DNA from: Populus alba
Taxonomy: Eukaryota; Streptophyta; Magnoliopsida; Malpighiales; Salicaceae
Assembly: GCF_005239225.2 (NCBI RefSeq)
Contig: NC_133298.1
Span: 5,391,395-5,455,394, forward strand
DNA: 64,000 bases
Direction: 5' to 3'
Below are positions 1-13,020 of the stretch, piece after piece; the first letter of the stretch is position 1, and each line of letters opens with the position of its first letter. Below the pieces are notes generated by a model that did not search any database, was not told the DNA's origin, and worked only from the letters and a program-made list of their open reading frames with translations. The position numbers and the translations under genes are program-made.

Positions 1-1578
1 CTTAATTTTATTTTATTTTTTTATCGATTTCTTCATCAATGCATTAGAAACTTCATGATAATAGCATGCGAGAAGTGTTATTTTGTTGTATGAAATAATA
101 TTTTTTATTTAAAAATATATTAATTTTTTTTTAAGTTTTTAAAATTTATTTTTGATATTAACATATTATAATAATCTAAAAAAATTGAAATAATTAATTT
201 TTTTAAAAATAAATCTTTTTTAAAACATTTTTACTTCACAAATAAAACAAAACCATGGAGAAGCCAATTGGAATATGATATTGAAACAAAAAGTAGAATA
301 AAGAGGACGAGTAACAGAAAGGAAGGAGACTGGTCGGCCAGCAAGATCGCCTCTTTTGTTCGAAAGCCGAAACAAGCCAAAACAAGACGGGTACATGTCA
401 ACAGACCGATCTTACGTGAGCCATGACGATTAAAGAAAAAAACAGAGATCCTTTTTTCTTATTTCTTTCCTGTATATCGATATTCATAGAAATTGAATTC
501 GTATCATAATCATGAAATAATAGAATATTTAATTATTTTTCGTAATCGAAAATGATTGGTAGAAGTATTTATTGGTATTTCTACAAGAAGGACGACACAG
601 GACTCTGTTCCATCCCATGCATGCCTAGCAACATCACAATTCCTCCCTCCTTTTCCTATCTTGCAACACTACTAATATATCCAAGTATTTGTTAGTGGAA
701 GCTCTACAGGTTATATTTTGAATTTACTTTTATTTTAACCACGAAAAATTAATTTTAAAGTCTGTTAAATTAATCGAAATTCATATAAGTGGGCTAAATA
801 TTCATATTAATAATAATAAAATAAAGTATTTAACAACACTACAGCGTCACTCTCTCTCTGAAATTCTGGTTCCACTCCGTGTCCTAAACACTTAACACAG
901 AGGGAGAGACCTCAAAAACTCTGAAATGGAACATTAATAAATCTTGGCTTGTAAAATTTGAGGTTTGGTGCAATTTTCAGGTTAGTCTTCTTATTCTTTT
1001 AAATGTTATCCAGGTGTGCCCTACTGCTGTTTGAATGAATGCAAACCTGAACTCTTTTATTTCTTATGAAACTCAAGATTGGCTGACAAGCTTGTTTTCT
1101 TTAATTTAATTATGATAATAAGGTTCGATTTTTTATAATATCTATAGCAAGATTTGCTTGTTAAATATTTTTGAGGATCTCACATCGTCTGTTGGTCATT
1201 AAGAAATACTATTTTGTCGTGTATTAAAGGTAGACCTTTTGTTTTGCCCAAAAAGAATAGGTAATGAACTGATGATGAAGTTTTTATCTTTTCGTAGGAT
1301 TACTTCTCTACCTTTTGTTTCTCCTTTCTTGCTTTTTATTATCACATTTTCTTTAATCTTCTTTAGTTCTTTGTGAGTGATGGTACTTATCATTGTGGGT
1401 GTGTGTGAAAAATGCTTTCTTCTTCTTCATTAAAAAATCACTGATAATTGACAACAAGATATTGTTAAGTGGTTTTAAAGATTTGATTAATTGATGATTT
1501 TTCTTGTAACACGGAGCATTGTTTTCTTACATTGTATACCAAAGCAGGAGTTGAAAAGTAAGCAGGAAAGGAAAGATA
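1..1578. other. Upstream region of the ABCC pseudogene
   Basis: No coding gene is seen. About 100-235 is an AT-rich repeat of the dispersed family described elsewhere in the window. From about 835 the sequence becomes less AT-rich, with CT-rich tracts that look like a transcribed leader. A possible 5'UTR intron runs from a GT after CAG near 980 to a CAG acceptor near 1550, just before the ATG at 1579. The leader and intron are inference from splice-like signals only. Confidence 0.4.
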
Positions 1579-2220
1579 ATGGAAGACCTGTGGACGTTGT
1601 TTTGTGGGGAATCTGTCGATTCGGATACAAGTGGAAAGCCATCTGGTTCTAGCTTGGTATTTCAACCAACTTCATGTATCAATCACGCGCTGATCATTTG
1701 CTTCGATGTTTTGCTTCTAATCGTGCTCTTGTTCACTTTCATGCGAATATCTTCAGCATCTTCAAAAATATATAAAATAACACCTCGATTTAGAGGCTAT
1801 TCGAGTCTGCAGATAGTTTCTGTTATACTCAATGGTGGTATCGGATTTGTGTACTTGTGCTTGGGCATATGGATTTTGGAAGAGAAGTTGAGGAAAAACC
1901 AGACTGCCTTGCCATTGAGAAGTTGTCTAGTGGTGCTGTTTCAGGGATTTACATGGCTTTTGGTGGGTTTGACCATAAGCCTTCGAGGGAAGCATCTTCA
2001 AAGAACGCCATTGCGGCTATTGTCCATTCTTGCTTCCTTGCTTGCTGGTATTGTCTGTGCTTTGTCCATATACAGCGCCATTTTAGGTGAAGGAATGTTG
2101 GTTAAGATAGCTTTGGATGTCATCTCCTTTCCAGGAGCAATATTGTTATTGTTATGTGTTTACAAGGTTATAAACACGAGGGGAATGAAAAAGGGACCTG
2201 TATGCTCCATTGAATGGTGA
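1579..2220 (+). CDS. TMD0 portion of the ABCC pseudogene (213 codons)
   Basis: This is the first and longest open piece of the broken transporter. It begins MEDLWTLFCG, the usual start of the plant ABCC10 subgroup, and has about five hydrophobic segments (around residues 36-55, 76-96, 109-129, 141-165 and 172-194), matching the TMD0 bundle. In intact relatives a charged linker follows; here a frameshift gives the terminal IEW and a stop. The linker resumes out of frame around 2225-2460. If transcribed it would encode only a short membrane protein. Confidence 0.6.
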   Translation: MEDLWTLFCGESVDSDTSGKPSGSSLVFQPTSCINHALIICFDVLLLIVLLFTFMRISSASSKIYKITPRFRGYSSLQIVSVILNGGIGFVYLCLGIWILEEKLRKNQTALPLRSCLVVLFQGFTWLLVGLTISLRGKHLQRTPLRLLSILASLLAGIVCALSIYSAILGEGMLVKIALDVISFPGAILLLLCVYKVINTRGMKKGPVCSIEW

Positions 2221-2466
2221 GGCGATGTGTAAGTAAAATCGATTCCGCTACCAAGTTACTCCATTTGCCAAAGCAGGATTCTTCAATAAAATGTCATTTT
2301 GTGGTTGAATCCACTGATGCGAAAGGGTAAGGAGAAAACTCTAGAGGATGAGGATATACCAAAGTTGCGAAGCAGAAACGAGCAGAAAGCTGTTATATGG
2401 AGTTTTGGAGCAACTGAACAAACAAAAAGAAGCTGAATCATCTCAGCCATCTCTCTCTGTGGACAA

Positions 2467-2985
2467 TTGTATTTTGCCACTGGAAAGACATTTGTAATTT
2501 CAGGATTCTTTGCCATGCTAAAGATACTTACTTTGTCAGCTGGGCCTCTGCTTCTGAATGCCTTCATTTTGGTTGCTGAAGGAAAAGCAGGTTTTAAATA
2601 TGAAGGTTATGTACTGGTTCTGACGCTCTTCTTTTCAAAGAGCTTAGAGTCCTTATCACAAAAGCAATGGTATTTTAGGAGCAGGCTTGTTGGTTTGAAA
2701 GTCAGGTCCTTGCTCACGGCTGCAATATATAAGAAGCAACAGAGGCTATCCAATGTTGGTAGGTTGATGCACTCGGGTGGTGAGGTCATGAACTATGTTA
2801 CTGTGGATGCTTACAGGATAGGCGAGTTTCCCTTCTGGTTTCATCAGACATGGACAACAAGCTTTCAGCTTTGTCTCTCTCTTGTAATTCTTTTCCGTGC
2901 AGTGGGGCTAGCAACACTTGCTGCCTTAGTGGTTATAATAATTACTGTGGCTATGCAACACTCCACTTGCAAAGTTACAGCATAA
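2467..2985 (+). pseudogene. TMD1 portion of the ABCC pseudogene
   Basis: Open piece of about 170 codons matching the first ABC transmembrane domain, with the conserved stretch around [16 protein letters not shown] (residues 67-82) and an intracellular-loop helix after it. It begins and ends by frameshift: near 2460 the preceding linker is in another frame, and near 2960 the reading slips so that helix sequence continues in a different frame at 3000-3060 (residues like [12 protein letters not shown] are visible there). Not an independent gene. Confidence 0.75.
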
Positions 2986-3362
2986 GTTCAGTCTAAGCTT
3001 ATGTGGCACAAGATGCGAGATTGAAGGCTTGTAATGAGGCTCTGGTTAACATGAAGGTACTGAAATTATATGCTTGGGAAAACGCATTTTAAGAATGCCA
3101 TAGAAAATTTGAAAATGTAGAGTATAAATGGTTGTCAGCAGTGCAAACGCACAAAGCATATAATGGTTTTCTCTTTCTGGTCTTCTCCTGTTTTGGTCTC
3201 TGCTGCTACCTTTGGAGCATGCTATTTCCTGAAAATTCCTCTGCATGCTAATAATGTTTTTCACTTTTTTGGCGACTTTGGGTCTTGTTCAAGACCCAAT
3301 TAGATCAATCCCTGATGTTATTGGAGTGGTTATTCAAGCACAGGTAGCTTTTTGCACGTATT

Positions 3363-4700
3363 GTGAAGTTTCTTGAAGCGTCAGAGTTTGCAGAATGGAA
3401 ATGTTCTGCACAAGCGCAACATGGGAGTGTGGACAATGCTGTTTTAATCAAGTCAGCTAATTTTTCATGGGAAGAGAATTCTTCAAAGCCTACATTGAGA
3501 AATGTGAGTTTTGGAATTCGGCCTGGTGAAAAGGTGGCCATATGTGGAGAGGTTGGCTCTGGCAAGTCAACCCTTTAGCAGCAATTCTTGGAGAAGTTCC
3601 ACATACACCAGGGGAACTGTGAGTGTATCCTTTTAGAACTTCCAGTTTAATCTTCTTGCCATGCTCTTCCAGTCCTTAACTTTTTGGAGTTTCTTAAGAA
3701 CAAATGTGCCTTAATGCAAATTTTATTTCCTATTTCATAAGTGAGCCTTTTTTTGGTCTTTATGACCTGCAGATTCAGGTTTGTGGTAGGATTGCCTATG
3801 TTTCGCAAACAGCTTGGATCCAGACGGGATCGATAAAAGAGAACATTGTATTCGGTTCGGAAATGGATAGGCAACGATACCATGACAACACTTGAGCGAT
3901 GCTCTTTGGTAAAGGACCCTTGAGTTGCTTCCTTATGGTGATCTTACTGAAATAGGTGAAAGAGGAGTCAATTTGAGTGTGGTCAAAAGCAGCGAATTCA
4001 ACTTGCCGGGCTCTCTATCAGAATGCAGATATGTATCTCTTGATGATCCATTCAGCGCTGTGGATGCACACACAGCTACAAGTTTATTCATTGTAATCAA
4101 ATTTTCCTGATAGAAACCTCTGTCTCCACTCTTAGTTGCTAGCCTTCCCTCAATTCTGACTTGATTCTTTACAGGAATATATCATGGGAGCACTTTCAAG
4201 GAAAACAGTCTTGCTTGTGACTCATCAAGTTGATTTCCTGCCAGCATTTGACTCTGTTATGGTTAGCATCCTTTGATTCAATCACTTTTAGGAAATACTT
4301 AGTTACTTGCTACAATTCTATGGCTGATTAAACTTCATTTTCACGTTAAAGCAATTTTTCCATAAAATTTGTTTGTTAAAGCTTTCACAAAAGAAGTACC
4401 TTGAGACAGCTTATCTTTGTAAACTGGTGATGTCAGATGGAGAAATCCTACAAGCCGCTCCTTATCATCAGTTATTGTCGTCAAGCCAAGAATTTCTGGA
4501 CCTTGTCAATGCACACAAAGAAACAGCTGGTTCTGAAAGGCATACCGAGGCTGATGCTCCGCAGAGACAGGGATCATCTGTTAGGGAGATCCAGAAGAGT
4601 TATGTAGACGGTCAGATTAAAACCTCTCAAGGAGATCAACTGATTAAGCAAAGGAAGTGGGAGACACAGGGTTTAAGCCTTATGTGCAGTATCTAAATCA
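3363..4700 (+). pseudogene. NBD1 portion of the ABCC pseudogene
   Basis: Nucleotide-binding domain 1 in pieces separated by short introns and frame breaks: 3363-3578 ends in an intact Walker A, 3778-3893 carries the Q-loop region ([10 protein letters not shown]), 3925-4110 has the degraded signature and the Walker B/D-loop ([13 protein letters not shown]), 4175-4262 carries the H-loop ([10 protein letters not shown]), and 4430-4690 is the linker to TMD2. Single-base deletions explain the Walker A stop and the signature damage. Both lesions would abolish ATP hydrolysis even if expressed. Confidence 0.8.
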
Positions 4701-5260
4701 AAACAAAGGATACTTGTACTTCTCCATCGCTGCTTTCAGTCACCTGTTGTTTGTCATTGGTCAGATAACACAGAACTCTTGGATGGCAGCTAATGTTGAT
4801 GATCCTCATGTTAGCACATTGCATTTAATTGCGGTCTATCTGTGTATTGAAGTTACCTCAACACTTTTCTTGCTATGTAGATCAATCTCTATAGTTGTTT
4901 TGGGTCTTCAATCATCCAAGTCATTATTTTCCCAGCTACTAAATTCTCTTTTTCGTGCACCCATGTCTTTCCATGACTCCACACCTCTTGGAAGAATACT
5001 GAGTCGGGTAAGCATCTCACCCAGAAAATGTTGTTTCCTTCATGAGGAATGATGTGTAACTGTTGATCTGGACCTGTGTTTATTTTATGTCTCATAGGTC
5101 ACGTCAGATTTGAGCATTGTCGATCTTGATGTTCCTTTCGGTTTGATCTTCACCGTTGGTGCAACCACAAAATGCTTATATAACCTGGGAGTGCTGGCTG
5201 TTGTCACCTGCAAGTCCTGTTTGTCTCCATACCAATGATTTATTTGGCTATTCGCTTACA
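4657..5260 (+). pseudogene. Start of TMD2 of the ABCC pseudogene
   Basis: An open piece (4657-5052) starts with the [18 protein letters not shown] linker and hydrophobic helices, and overlaps the end of the previous piece in another frame, so a frameshift lies near 4660. After a short intron (about 5010-5098) the helix region continues as [14 protein letters not shown] and then loses frame near 5205. A GT donor at 5262 begins the 847-base intron that ends at 6108. Confidence 0.75.
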
Positions 5261-6108
5261 GGTAATTATGTTATCCTCTTACATGAGTGGTTTGGAATTG
5301 TGAGAAGCTTTGGCAATGGCCCAATCTAAATAATCAGGAAAGCAGACTTGGCTTCAAGGAATAATAAGAAAAAAAAGGCTAAAAACAATTCTTAATTTCT
5401 TTACAATGAGCTGTTCAATTCACCCAAACTGCCTGGGTTGTTCTTCTGGAAACCACAGGATAGCGTCTCCTCTACATTAAAAAAAAAAATTCCTTACAAA
5501 TTGTGACCATGTAATAAGTTTAATGTAATGAAACTAACTAATCATTTTTTATAGAATAATTTTGATGTTAATGTCTTCCATTGCCACATGTAGGAATGTA
5601 GACCGTTAGGCTTAAAAAAAAAGGCTAAAAGTTTTCTTGCAGTGAGCTTCAAATTGACCAAACTGCCTGGAGTTTGTAATCTTCTGAAACTGGTTATCAT
5701 CCCAACTTTTTTTAGAACAACTCCTTACTACTTTGAAGAAATCAATGCAATGGAACGCAAGTAATCATCGTACAATTTAACACATTGAACTTTCAATTGT
5801 GTAATGTTTATATATAGGTAACCAGTTTAACAAATCAAGCATGTTATAGTGTACAAATTCACGAGAAATCTAATGTTTTCAAAGCTGAGAACAAATCTAA
5901 ACTTACAGTAGTATTGCATACTTCTACAAGAAGGAGCCTCCATTAGTCTAACAAAGTTAACTGCTCAAATATAATGCATAAATTGATTATATGGCTGGAC
6001 AAGTGGCAGTATGCTGTTATGATCTCCCTTTTTTATGAGACCATACTACCATTGAAGATGATTTTACGTTATAAAGTGGATTAAGGATTATCTCATTCTT
6101 ATCTGCAG

Positions 6109-8140
6109 GCAAATTACTTTGCCTCTGCTAAGAATTATTGCGGACAATGCACCACCAAGTCTTTAGTGTCAAATCATCTGGCTGAATCTGCTAGCAGGAT
6201 CCATGGACAATAAGGCCTTTGAGAGGAAGAACGTTCTTCAAAAAAACCATCCCTTATTAACCTCATTGACATAAATTGCTAGTCCTTTTCTTCCACAGTT
6301 AACTTGCTGCAAATGAGTGGTTTCATCAACGCTTGAAATATTTAGTGCAACTGTTCTTGCCTCTGCAGCACTCTGCATGCGTTTACTTACCTCCTGTAAC
6401 TTTTAACTCTGCGTGAGCATTATATGTTTACTTTCTTCAACTTTTTTGTAACAAACATAACTATTACGATAGCTTCCCAACCCCCCACTTCTCCCCCCTA
6501 CTACTTGTAAATACTTCCCATGACTGTAGATTTTAAAATTGGAAATGCACTTCTTTAATGACTTTCATTAAATATGTCCTGTGTTTTCACGATTCAAAGC
6601 CAGTGCACATTAGCAAAATACTATATTCTGTTTGAAAGCTTAATCCAATACTATGCACATACCAATGAAACCCCTAAGTGAATTAAAGCATAACCCGACC
6701 TCCATCGAATGGCCGAAAAGGTAAAGTGTGATCATTAAAATTCATGTGTTTGCAGGTTAGTTCTTACTCGTATGATTTATATAAGTATTTAATGAGACAA
6801 TTGGTGAAGGCTAGCAGACTGAAAAAAAAAGTTTAGTATCAAACAGATTAGATACAGGCCTGACGCACCACTATCCTTCTTCCGATGGAATCAGTTGCAT
6901 TTGAAGAACACCAAAAGATTGCAATTGTTGGACGAACCGGCTGTGGAAGACTACACTTATAGTGCTCTATTTCGACTGGTGGAACCACTGAGAAAGATCA
7001 TCGTAGATGGAATTACATCTCAAGATTGGACTGTCATATCTGGGTCACGACTCGAATTAATACCTCAGATCCTACTCTCTTTAACGGACTTGTGAGATAC
7101 ACCATTTGACCCCTTATCCCAGCACACTGACCAGGAGATATTGGAGGTAACTTTTCCAGTCATTAGACAATTTTATAATATCTAGTAATCATTTCTATAA
7201 ACCAGGAACTGTTGTTTCTACCTGCTCATGCTTACATCTAAACTTGAAAGTTGTTCCATATTTTCAATTCTCGGAAAGTGTCAGCTTCAAGAGGCTGTAA
7301 TCAGGAGAAAGAGCAGGTCTAGTATTCTTTAGTATGCTTTTCTTCCCCTACATGGAAAATAATGTGATGCTTTCGATTTAATAGTCAGAGAAATGATTAA
7401 CAAACCTGCAACACAGTTGTGGAAGATGATCGAATTGGAGCATGGCAGAGACCAATTATTTTGTTGGGCCGTGCCCTTTGAGGAGATAGGAGTACTCTTG
7501 GTTCTTGATGAAGCAACCCCATTCAATTGATAATGCAACTGACTTGGTTTTGCAAAAGAACTATTCGGACTTAATATTTCAATTGCTACACTTTGTAATT
7601 CACAGTAGTCTCACAGGATACCAACAGTGATGGATTGCACAATGTACTTTCCATTACGCGATGGTAATTTCATTTCCTTTAATTCTTATCTAAAAAATGC
7701 ACTTATCTGTATCCTTTTAGCCCACATCGTGACTTTGCGGATTTGCACTGATTTGTCGCCACTCCAAGATAATCTCATGTAGCTGATCATTCATCCATGC
7801 CATCCAACCATCTTAGCAGAGGCTTATTGTTCTGGAGTACCCCAAAAATACCAGAGCTACAAGGCGATCCACTGCCAAAACCTTGGTTTTCATTTGAAAA
7901 AGAGAGAGGAGACGAAAAATACACAGCCTAACACTGAGAACGAGAGACGACTGTAGCTGCAACTTCATGTAGATAAATCTCAGAAGAAATTCCAAGATGT
8001 ATCACTGAAAAGCTGTTTTTTTCTATTTCAGGAAAAACTAGTTGAGCATCGACGAGCCGGAGAAGTTAATGAAAGGGAAGTTCACTTTTGGACAACTTGT
8101 GAAGGATACTGTCTCATTTACCCACGCTGCAAATCACATT
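6109..8140 (+). pseudogene. End of TMD2 and NBD2 of the ABCC pseudogene
   Basis: From 6109 the exon sequence YFASAK...TTKSLVSNHLAES is recognisable but shifts frame. NBD2 starts near 6880; its Walker A is visible as IVGRTGCG before the frame slips. The Walker B is intact near 7495 (VLLVLDEAT), and the C-terminal DEPEKLMK is at 8052-8075. Helices between about 6420 and 6760 are largely missing or unrecognisable, so part of TMD2 may be deleted. Confidence 0.7.
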
Positions 8141-10059
8141 GAAGCTGAATATTATTTATCGTGTATCCGAATCTTCTCATCTCACCCTAGCTTTAGCAGC
8201 AAAGAAAAGCATGCCAGACCAGTAGGAAGTATGATGTAAGATATTTGCCAACAAAACTATAGGTCTAGGGAGGAGAAATGAGAAAGGAATATCAGTTCCT
8301 ATCCTTAGTTTTGCACCTGTATTCAAACATCAAGCTTGCTAATATCTACTGGGAAATTGAGTGCAGTCAGCCATTTTTCACAAGTGTCATGTGCTTAGTT
8401 TTTCTTAATCTTAGTTGGTGAAAATTGGGAAAATAATTATCAACAAATTTAATCCATCCTTTACGTCATCCTCAGGTTGTATTTCACCAGCAATCCGGTT
8501 TAAAACTGCTTTGATCTTTCTTAAATTTTTATTAATATAATCTCTTAAAAAAAAAACAATTAAAAGACATTTTAGATTAATCTTGTTCTATCAAGATTGA
8601 ATATGCTCGACTTTACACCAGGATGATGTGCATGTAAATCAGTGGATGCAAATTATTTTAATAGTTATAACTTCTTTTTTTAGCAATCGCTCTTTTAAGC
8701 GATATGCTGCAGATATATGCACACTAACTCATCTTCTTTTTATTTATTCAATAGTAGCCGTATTTTTTATTAATTTTCGATTCAATTGAGACAAAATCCC
8801 TTCCAATAAATTTAAAATTACATTTGTATATTATTTTGATGTATTTAAAAATAAATTCATAAATTTTCATAGCTATTGCCTCAAAATTTTAAAATACTGA
8901 AAATTAAGAACATGGTTAATCTCCTTAACTATCATATCAACCTTTGCCCCATGGAATTATGAACTTAGCAACATATCATAATATAGTAGCAAGTTACTAG
9001 TTAATAATATAAACCAAATATAAGAAAATTGTAAAATGAGATGTGAATATTAAGCTGTACATAAAAAAAAAATGGCAAACCTCAAATATACCTATTAGGT
9101 AATATAATTTACGTTAAATTATTTTTTATAACAATTTTATTTTTGAAGTATTTTAATTTTCAATTAAAAACTTTTAGAGAGAATAAGAGAATCTTTATAA
9201 GCAAGAAAATATTAAATCAATTTTCTCAGTATGTTTTGTATATTATTGTTAAAGTATTTGCATGCAAAATGTTAAAATAAATTCCAAATTGTCCTAAAAC
9301 ATAACTTAAAAAGTAGAATAAATTATCCACTCATATGGATTGGTGAGGTAAAGGGAATTTTTTTTTACTGAAATTGTCGTTTAGGTCGTATAGTATTACA
9401 ACAATACTGCAGTCTGGGGAGGAGAAATGTGGAGGGGAACTGGAGTTCCTAACATCAGTTCCGCAAATTCTTCTCGCAATTCAACGAAATTGGCCACTTT
9501 TGCAAGAGCATCAGGTTGCAGGCCTGCCCCACTCCACTTGATTTCCCTGTATCATATCCACACTCCTGCAGCTAAACTCATTAGTGGATAATACTGGGAA
9601 ATCACACTGTCAAAATCATCAGGATAACTATCATCTGGAGTTGAATCCGGAGCTCTACGAAGAATACAAAAGTGGTGCTACTGAAAACTTAACTATAAGC
9701 TTTTTGCTTCCTTCCCTCCTCTTTTGCCGCTGCTTTTGTCCTGAAAAATGATGCAGAAGCTGTAGATTCTGATAGCGTAATAACATGTTCCTCTGTTTTC
9801 CAACGATGAATGGTGAAGCAAAAAGAGAGCAAGCTTGATCAAGACCAGAGACCAAAGACGGATGCATTTATCAATCATCAAAGCCCATTGAGAAGGAATT
9901 GGACAACTTAGGATACATCAAAAGAATTCTATTTTTATTTTTATTTTAAAAGGAGAGCGTATGCTCAGAATGAGGATATAGAATGAACACCATGCAAGTC
10001 CTATGAGATATTCCCATGAATAAACAGTGAGGACCATTCAAAAGATAAAATGATCACTT
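8141..10059. other. Intergenic, AT-rich, no gene recognised
   Basis: Mostly AT-rich DNA. Two short stretches resemble one another, 8262-8360 and 9414-9600: both open with a GGAGGAGAAATG-like segment and continue with 'agttcct' and 'actgggaaat' blocks. They could be diverged copies of a 3' flank of the ABCC gene. No credible exon was found. Confidence 0.4.
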
Positions 10060-12550
10060 TCATTTCTTTATGGTCCTCCAAGAGTGCATTTCTATATCTT
10101 CTCTGCTCAATGCGTAACTGAATCTCCTCTCCACATCCTTTTCAAGATTCCCTGGTCCATTCTTCAAGTACCTGCATCAAAGATACAGTCTGTTTAGCCA
10201 AGCAATAAATCTAAAAGGATGAATAGTGTAACTGAGTATAAAGACTTATTTCCTCCCTTTACATCAAATTAGCATTTCAGAATCCATCTCCAATGGTAAA
10301 ATCTAACTACCCTGGATAAACAATGGTATCTTAATTTGTGCAATTTGATAAATTGATCATTAGTCCTAGCAGGTTGAGAATTCAAAATTTGAATACAAGG
10401 AGAATAGGAAGAGAACTCTCAGGCAAGCTGCAAAACCAACTAAACCTTTTTTCCCACTTAAAGTTATCCAGCTTTCTCCACCATTCCTTTCCTTTATTGA
10501 ATCCCAACCAAGATTCAATGAGCACAGTTCATCATTGCATTGGTCTACTCTTGAATAGTGCCATCACCTTGATATTTTAGAAGATTGATGGTAAGAAACT
10601 TCAATTGTACATAGTTCAAAGAAAGTCTGCACAAACCATTACAATAGTAAAAAAAATACATATATAAAATATGGAAGCTGCTGTTTAAAATGAGAAATCA
10701 TCTTCTTAAAGAACAGAACATGGTATGAAAACCATAGCTTATGTCCCAAATTTCAGAAGGGCACTACTAGCCCAAACTGAATCAATCTTAACCAATTGAT
10801 CTGCAGCTACTGCGCCTATGAGCTAGTCTCAAATTTCTTGCACCAATGACATTAGACCCATGATATTTGCTGGACAGGGCTAACCTTCTGTTCACTTTCC
10901 TATTGTCATTGATCACACGACCTCCAACTTCCCACATATTGGTACCAATTTCCTTTACGCAATCACTAATCCATCTTGACTTCTGATCATGCTTAAATCC
11001 TTTTATTTACATGATCTATTAGCATGAAACCGTTTTTCTATATGATCATGAAGAAGAAGCTTGTGATGGTCCATAAACTTCTCTGCATTGTGTAGGTATA
11101 GCCATGCAATCATCTATCTAACTCCATCTCCAGTAGCACTGTACCTTTCAATTCCCTCACACACTATTTATCCAAAGCAACACAAACTCATCACGTTTAT
11201 GTATCCCTGTCATCAATTATTCCCTAGCTACTTCCACTGAAAAATGAATAGATACTCTTACAATTGCTAATTCTGAAACTATAATTTATACATAGCTGCA
11301 GCATTTCTGATCTTATCAAACCAACTACAATTTATTAATTCAAATCATCCATAAACTACTAATATTTTGATAATATTGCTCCACACCATATTATTCTTCT
11401 TCCCCAAATGCAAACCTCATATGAGCACAAACCTCTTGACACACTTGCTAGATTACTTCTCTAGTGCACAACATGACTAATTGAGGAAATATGGATGTGC
11501 TCTATTTTTAGATAAAATGGAAAGATATTAACACTGATTCTTCAGCCTTTTGCTGGTCTATTCATCGAACCTCACTAAATCCCTAGATTCAAACTAGTTG
11601 GGATCAGCTAGATCCTTTTTATCAATTCTTTCTGAGCAGCAGAGTCCCCATCACTAACAAGAATAATCTCACTTCCATCATTATACAAATATTTTCAATC
11701 GGGATTGTGTAGCCAAAGATTGACAAACAAACTTCGAGCAATAGCTATAACAAAGCACACTTGACTTGTCAGATTACAGCAAACACCATAATGGAAGCTA
11801 TGATACATCTAACAGCAATATTATCTGTTGTTCACTAATTCAAATCACCAATTTTTCCTTGCCAGCTCAAGTTTCCTTCTTTTCTAAAAATTCCAAATTA
11901 CATGTAGAAACCACTCAACCTAATAATAAAAATAAATCCAAATAATGAACATAATACAAAAACACAGTAATCATTCACAGTAAAAGATAACTCAAACAGA
12001 CTACATCATGACCACACCAGTAGCAATTCACCAAACCACAATGATCGTATGCAAAGTTGAAAACTTGACAGCAATTACTCACATACACTAACAAACAAAA
12101 CAACAAAAACCCAGATGCTAAAACACCAATAAAGAGCCAAACTTTACCTTATATAAAGATCAGTGACATCAAGTGATAACTGAGCATGCCAATCAGGTTT
12201 CTCAACAAACCAAATAGCACGGTTCTCCTTGCTATGGTAAAACCCCAAACCCTTCAACCAAGCTTCAATGCAAGGCAAACTATGAGAGTACAAAGGCTTT
12301 TTCTTGTCAGGGGAGTGTTTGTAGCCACTCATCTCCTGTTGATGATATCTCCTCTGCTTCTGATGATTTTAAAGAAACTATTCTTTTGGTTTTCTTGGAA
12401 AGTTACATAGAGGATAAGGACATGAAGGAGATTTAGAGAAAAGGGATCGATGCAACGAGGAAAAGTGAGAGACTTTGGAAGCATGAGTAGAAGTTGAAGG
12501 TGCGAGGAGAGGGGTGTTAGTAGTGGCAATAAGGAAGAAATGGTGGTCAT
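10060..12550 (-). pseudogene. DUF3143-like plastid protein, two exons, frameshifted
   Basis: On the minus strand, exon 1 (12550 to 12148) joins exon 2 (10171 to 10060) across a GT-AG intron of about 2.0 kb; the Arg codon AG|G is restored at the junction. The joined core reads from KKPLYSHSLPCIEAWLKGLG through LDVTDLYIRYLKNGPG to RRFSYALSREDIE, closely like the short cyanobacterial/plastid DUF3143 family (PLYNHPLP, W, LxVRYL, SLSRxDIE), recalled rather than searched. Upstream lies a Ser/Thr/Arg-rich transit-peptide-like stretch, but three frames must be stitched: a slip near 12380 and another near 12310, just before the domain. The last codons also depart from the usual GGP end. Function of the family is unknown to me; this copy looks dead or contains assembly errors. 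Confidence 0.6.
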
Positions 12551-12989
12551 GTTTTTGTTCTATTTGGGTCCTAATCTTATGGATTCATTTAATTTTTGTT
12601 GGGATGGATTGGAGAGGAAGGTTTTGGTGAAGCTTGGAGGGTGTTAGGGTGGAGAGATGCTTTGAATGCGCAAGGACACATTCATTATCTTCGTCTTTGG
12701 AGTCGAGGGAAGTGTGTATAGCAGCAGGTTTTGAAAGTGATTTTTATTTATAAATATATTAAAATAATTTATTTTTTATTTTTTAAAATTTATTTTTAAT
12801 GTTAATATTTAAAATAATTCAAAAAATATAAAAAAAATTAGCCGCATAGTTTAAAAAAAAAGGTGAGGCATTTGAACCGGATTTATAATAAGGTTGTCAA
12901 TTCTGTTTTGATAGGTTTTTTGTTTTTTTAATTGGAATGGAATGTTTTCAATTTTAAAGTGTTTCGGTATACCGTTTTCAAGATTATAC

Positions 12990-13020
<31 letters not shown>

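Larger units (their letters stand above)
1579..8140 (+). pseudogene. ABCC10: ABCC-type (MRP) full-length ABC transporter, ABCC10-like, decayed
   Basis: Intact relatives are vacuolar or plasma-membrane ATP-driven exporters of glutathione and other conjugates, about 1,480 residues with TMD0-TMD1-NBD1-TMD2-NBD2. All five parts can be followed here in order: TMD0 (1579-2220), TMD1 (2467-3330), NBD1 (3400-4690), TMD2 (4657-6420) and NBD2 (6880-8140). The frame is lost repeatedly. TMD0 ends early at 2218; the NBD1 Walker A (GEVGSGKST) is followed at once by a stop at 3576; the LSGGQ signature near 3976 reads LSVVK; the NBD2 Walker A (IVGRTGCG) shifts frame near 6940. Plausible introns survive, including 5262-6108 (GT...AG). 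Family assignment is firm; the exact orthologue is inferred from the N-terminus. It cannot make a full transporter as read. Confidence 0.9.

Noticed and set aside
9655..9881. Short minus-strand open frames
   Set aside because: No similarity, no splice context, no codon signal that I could see.
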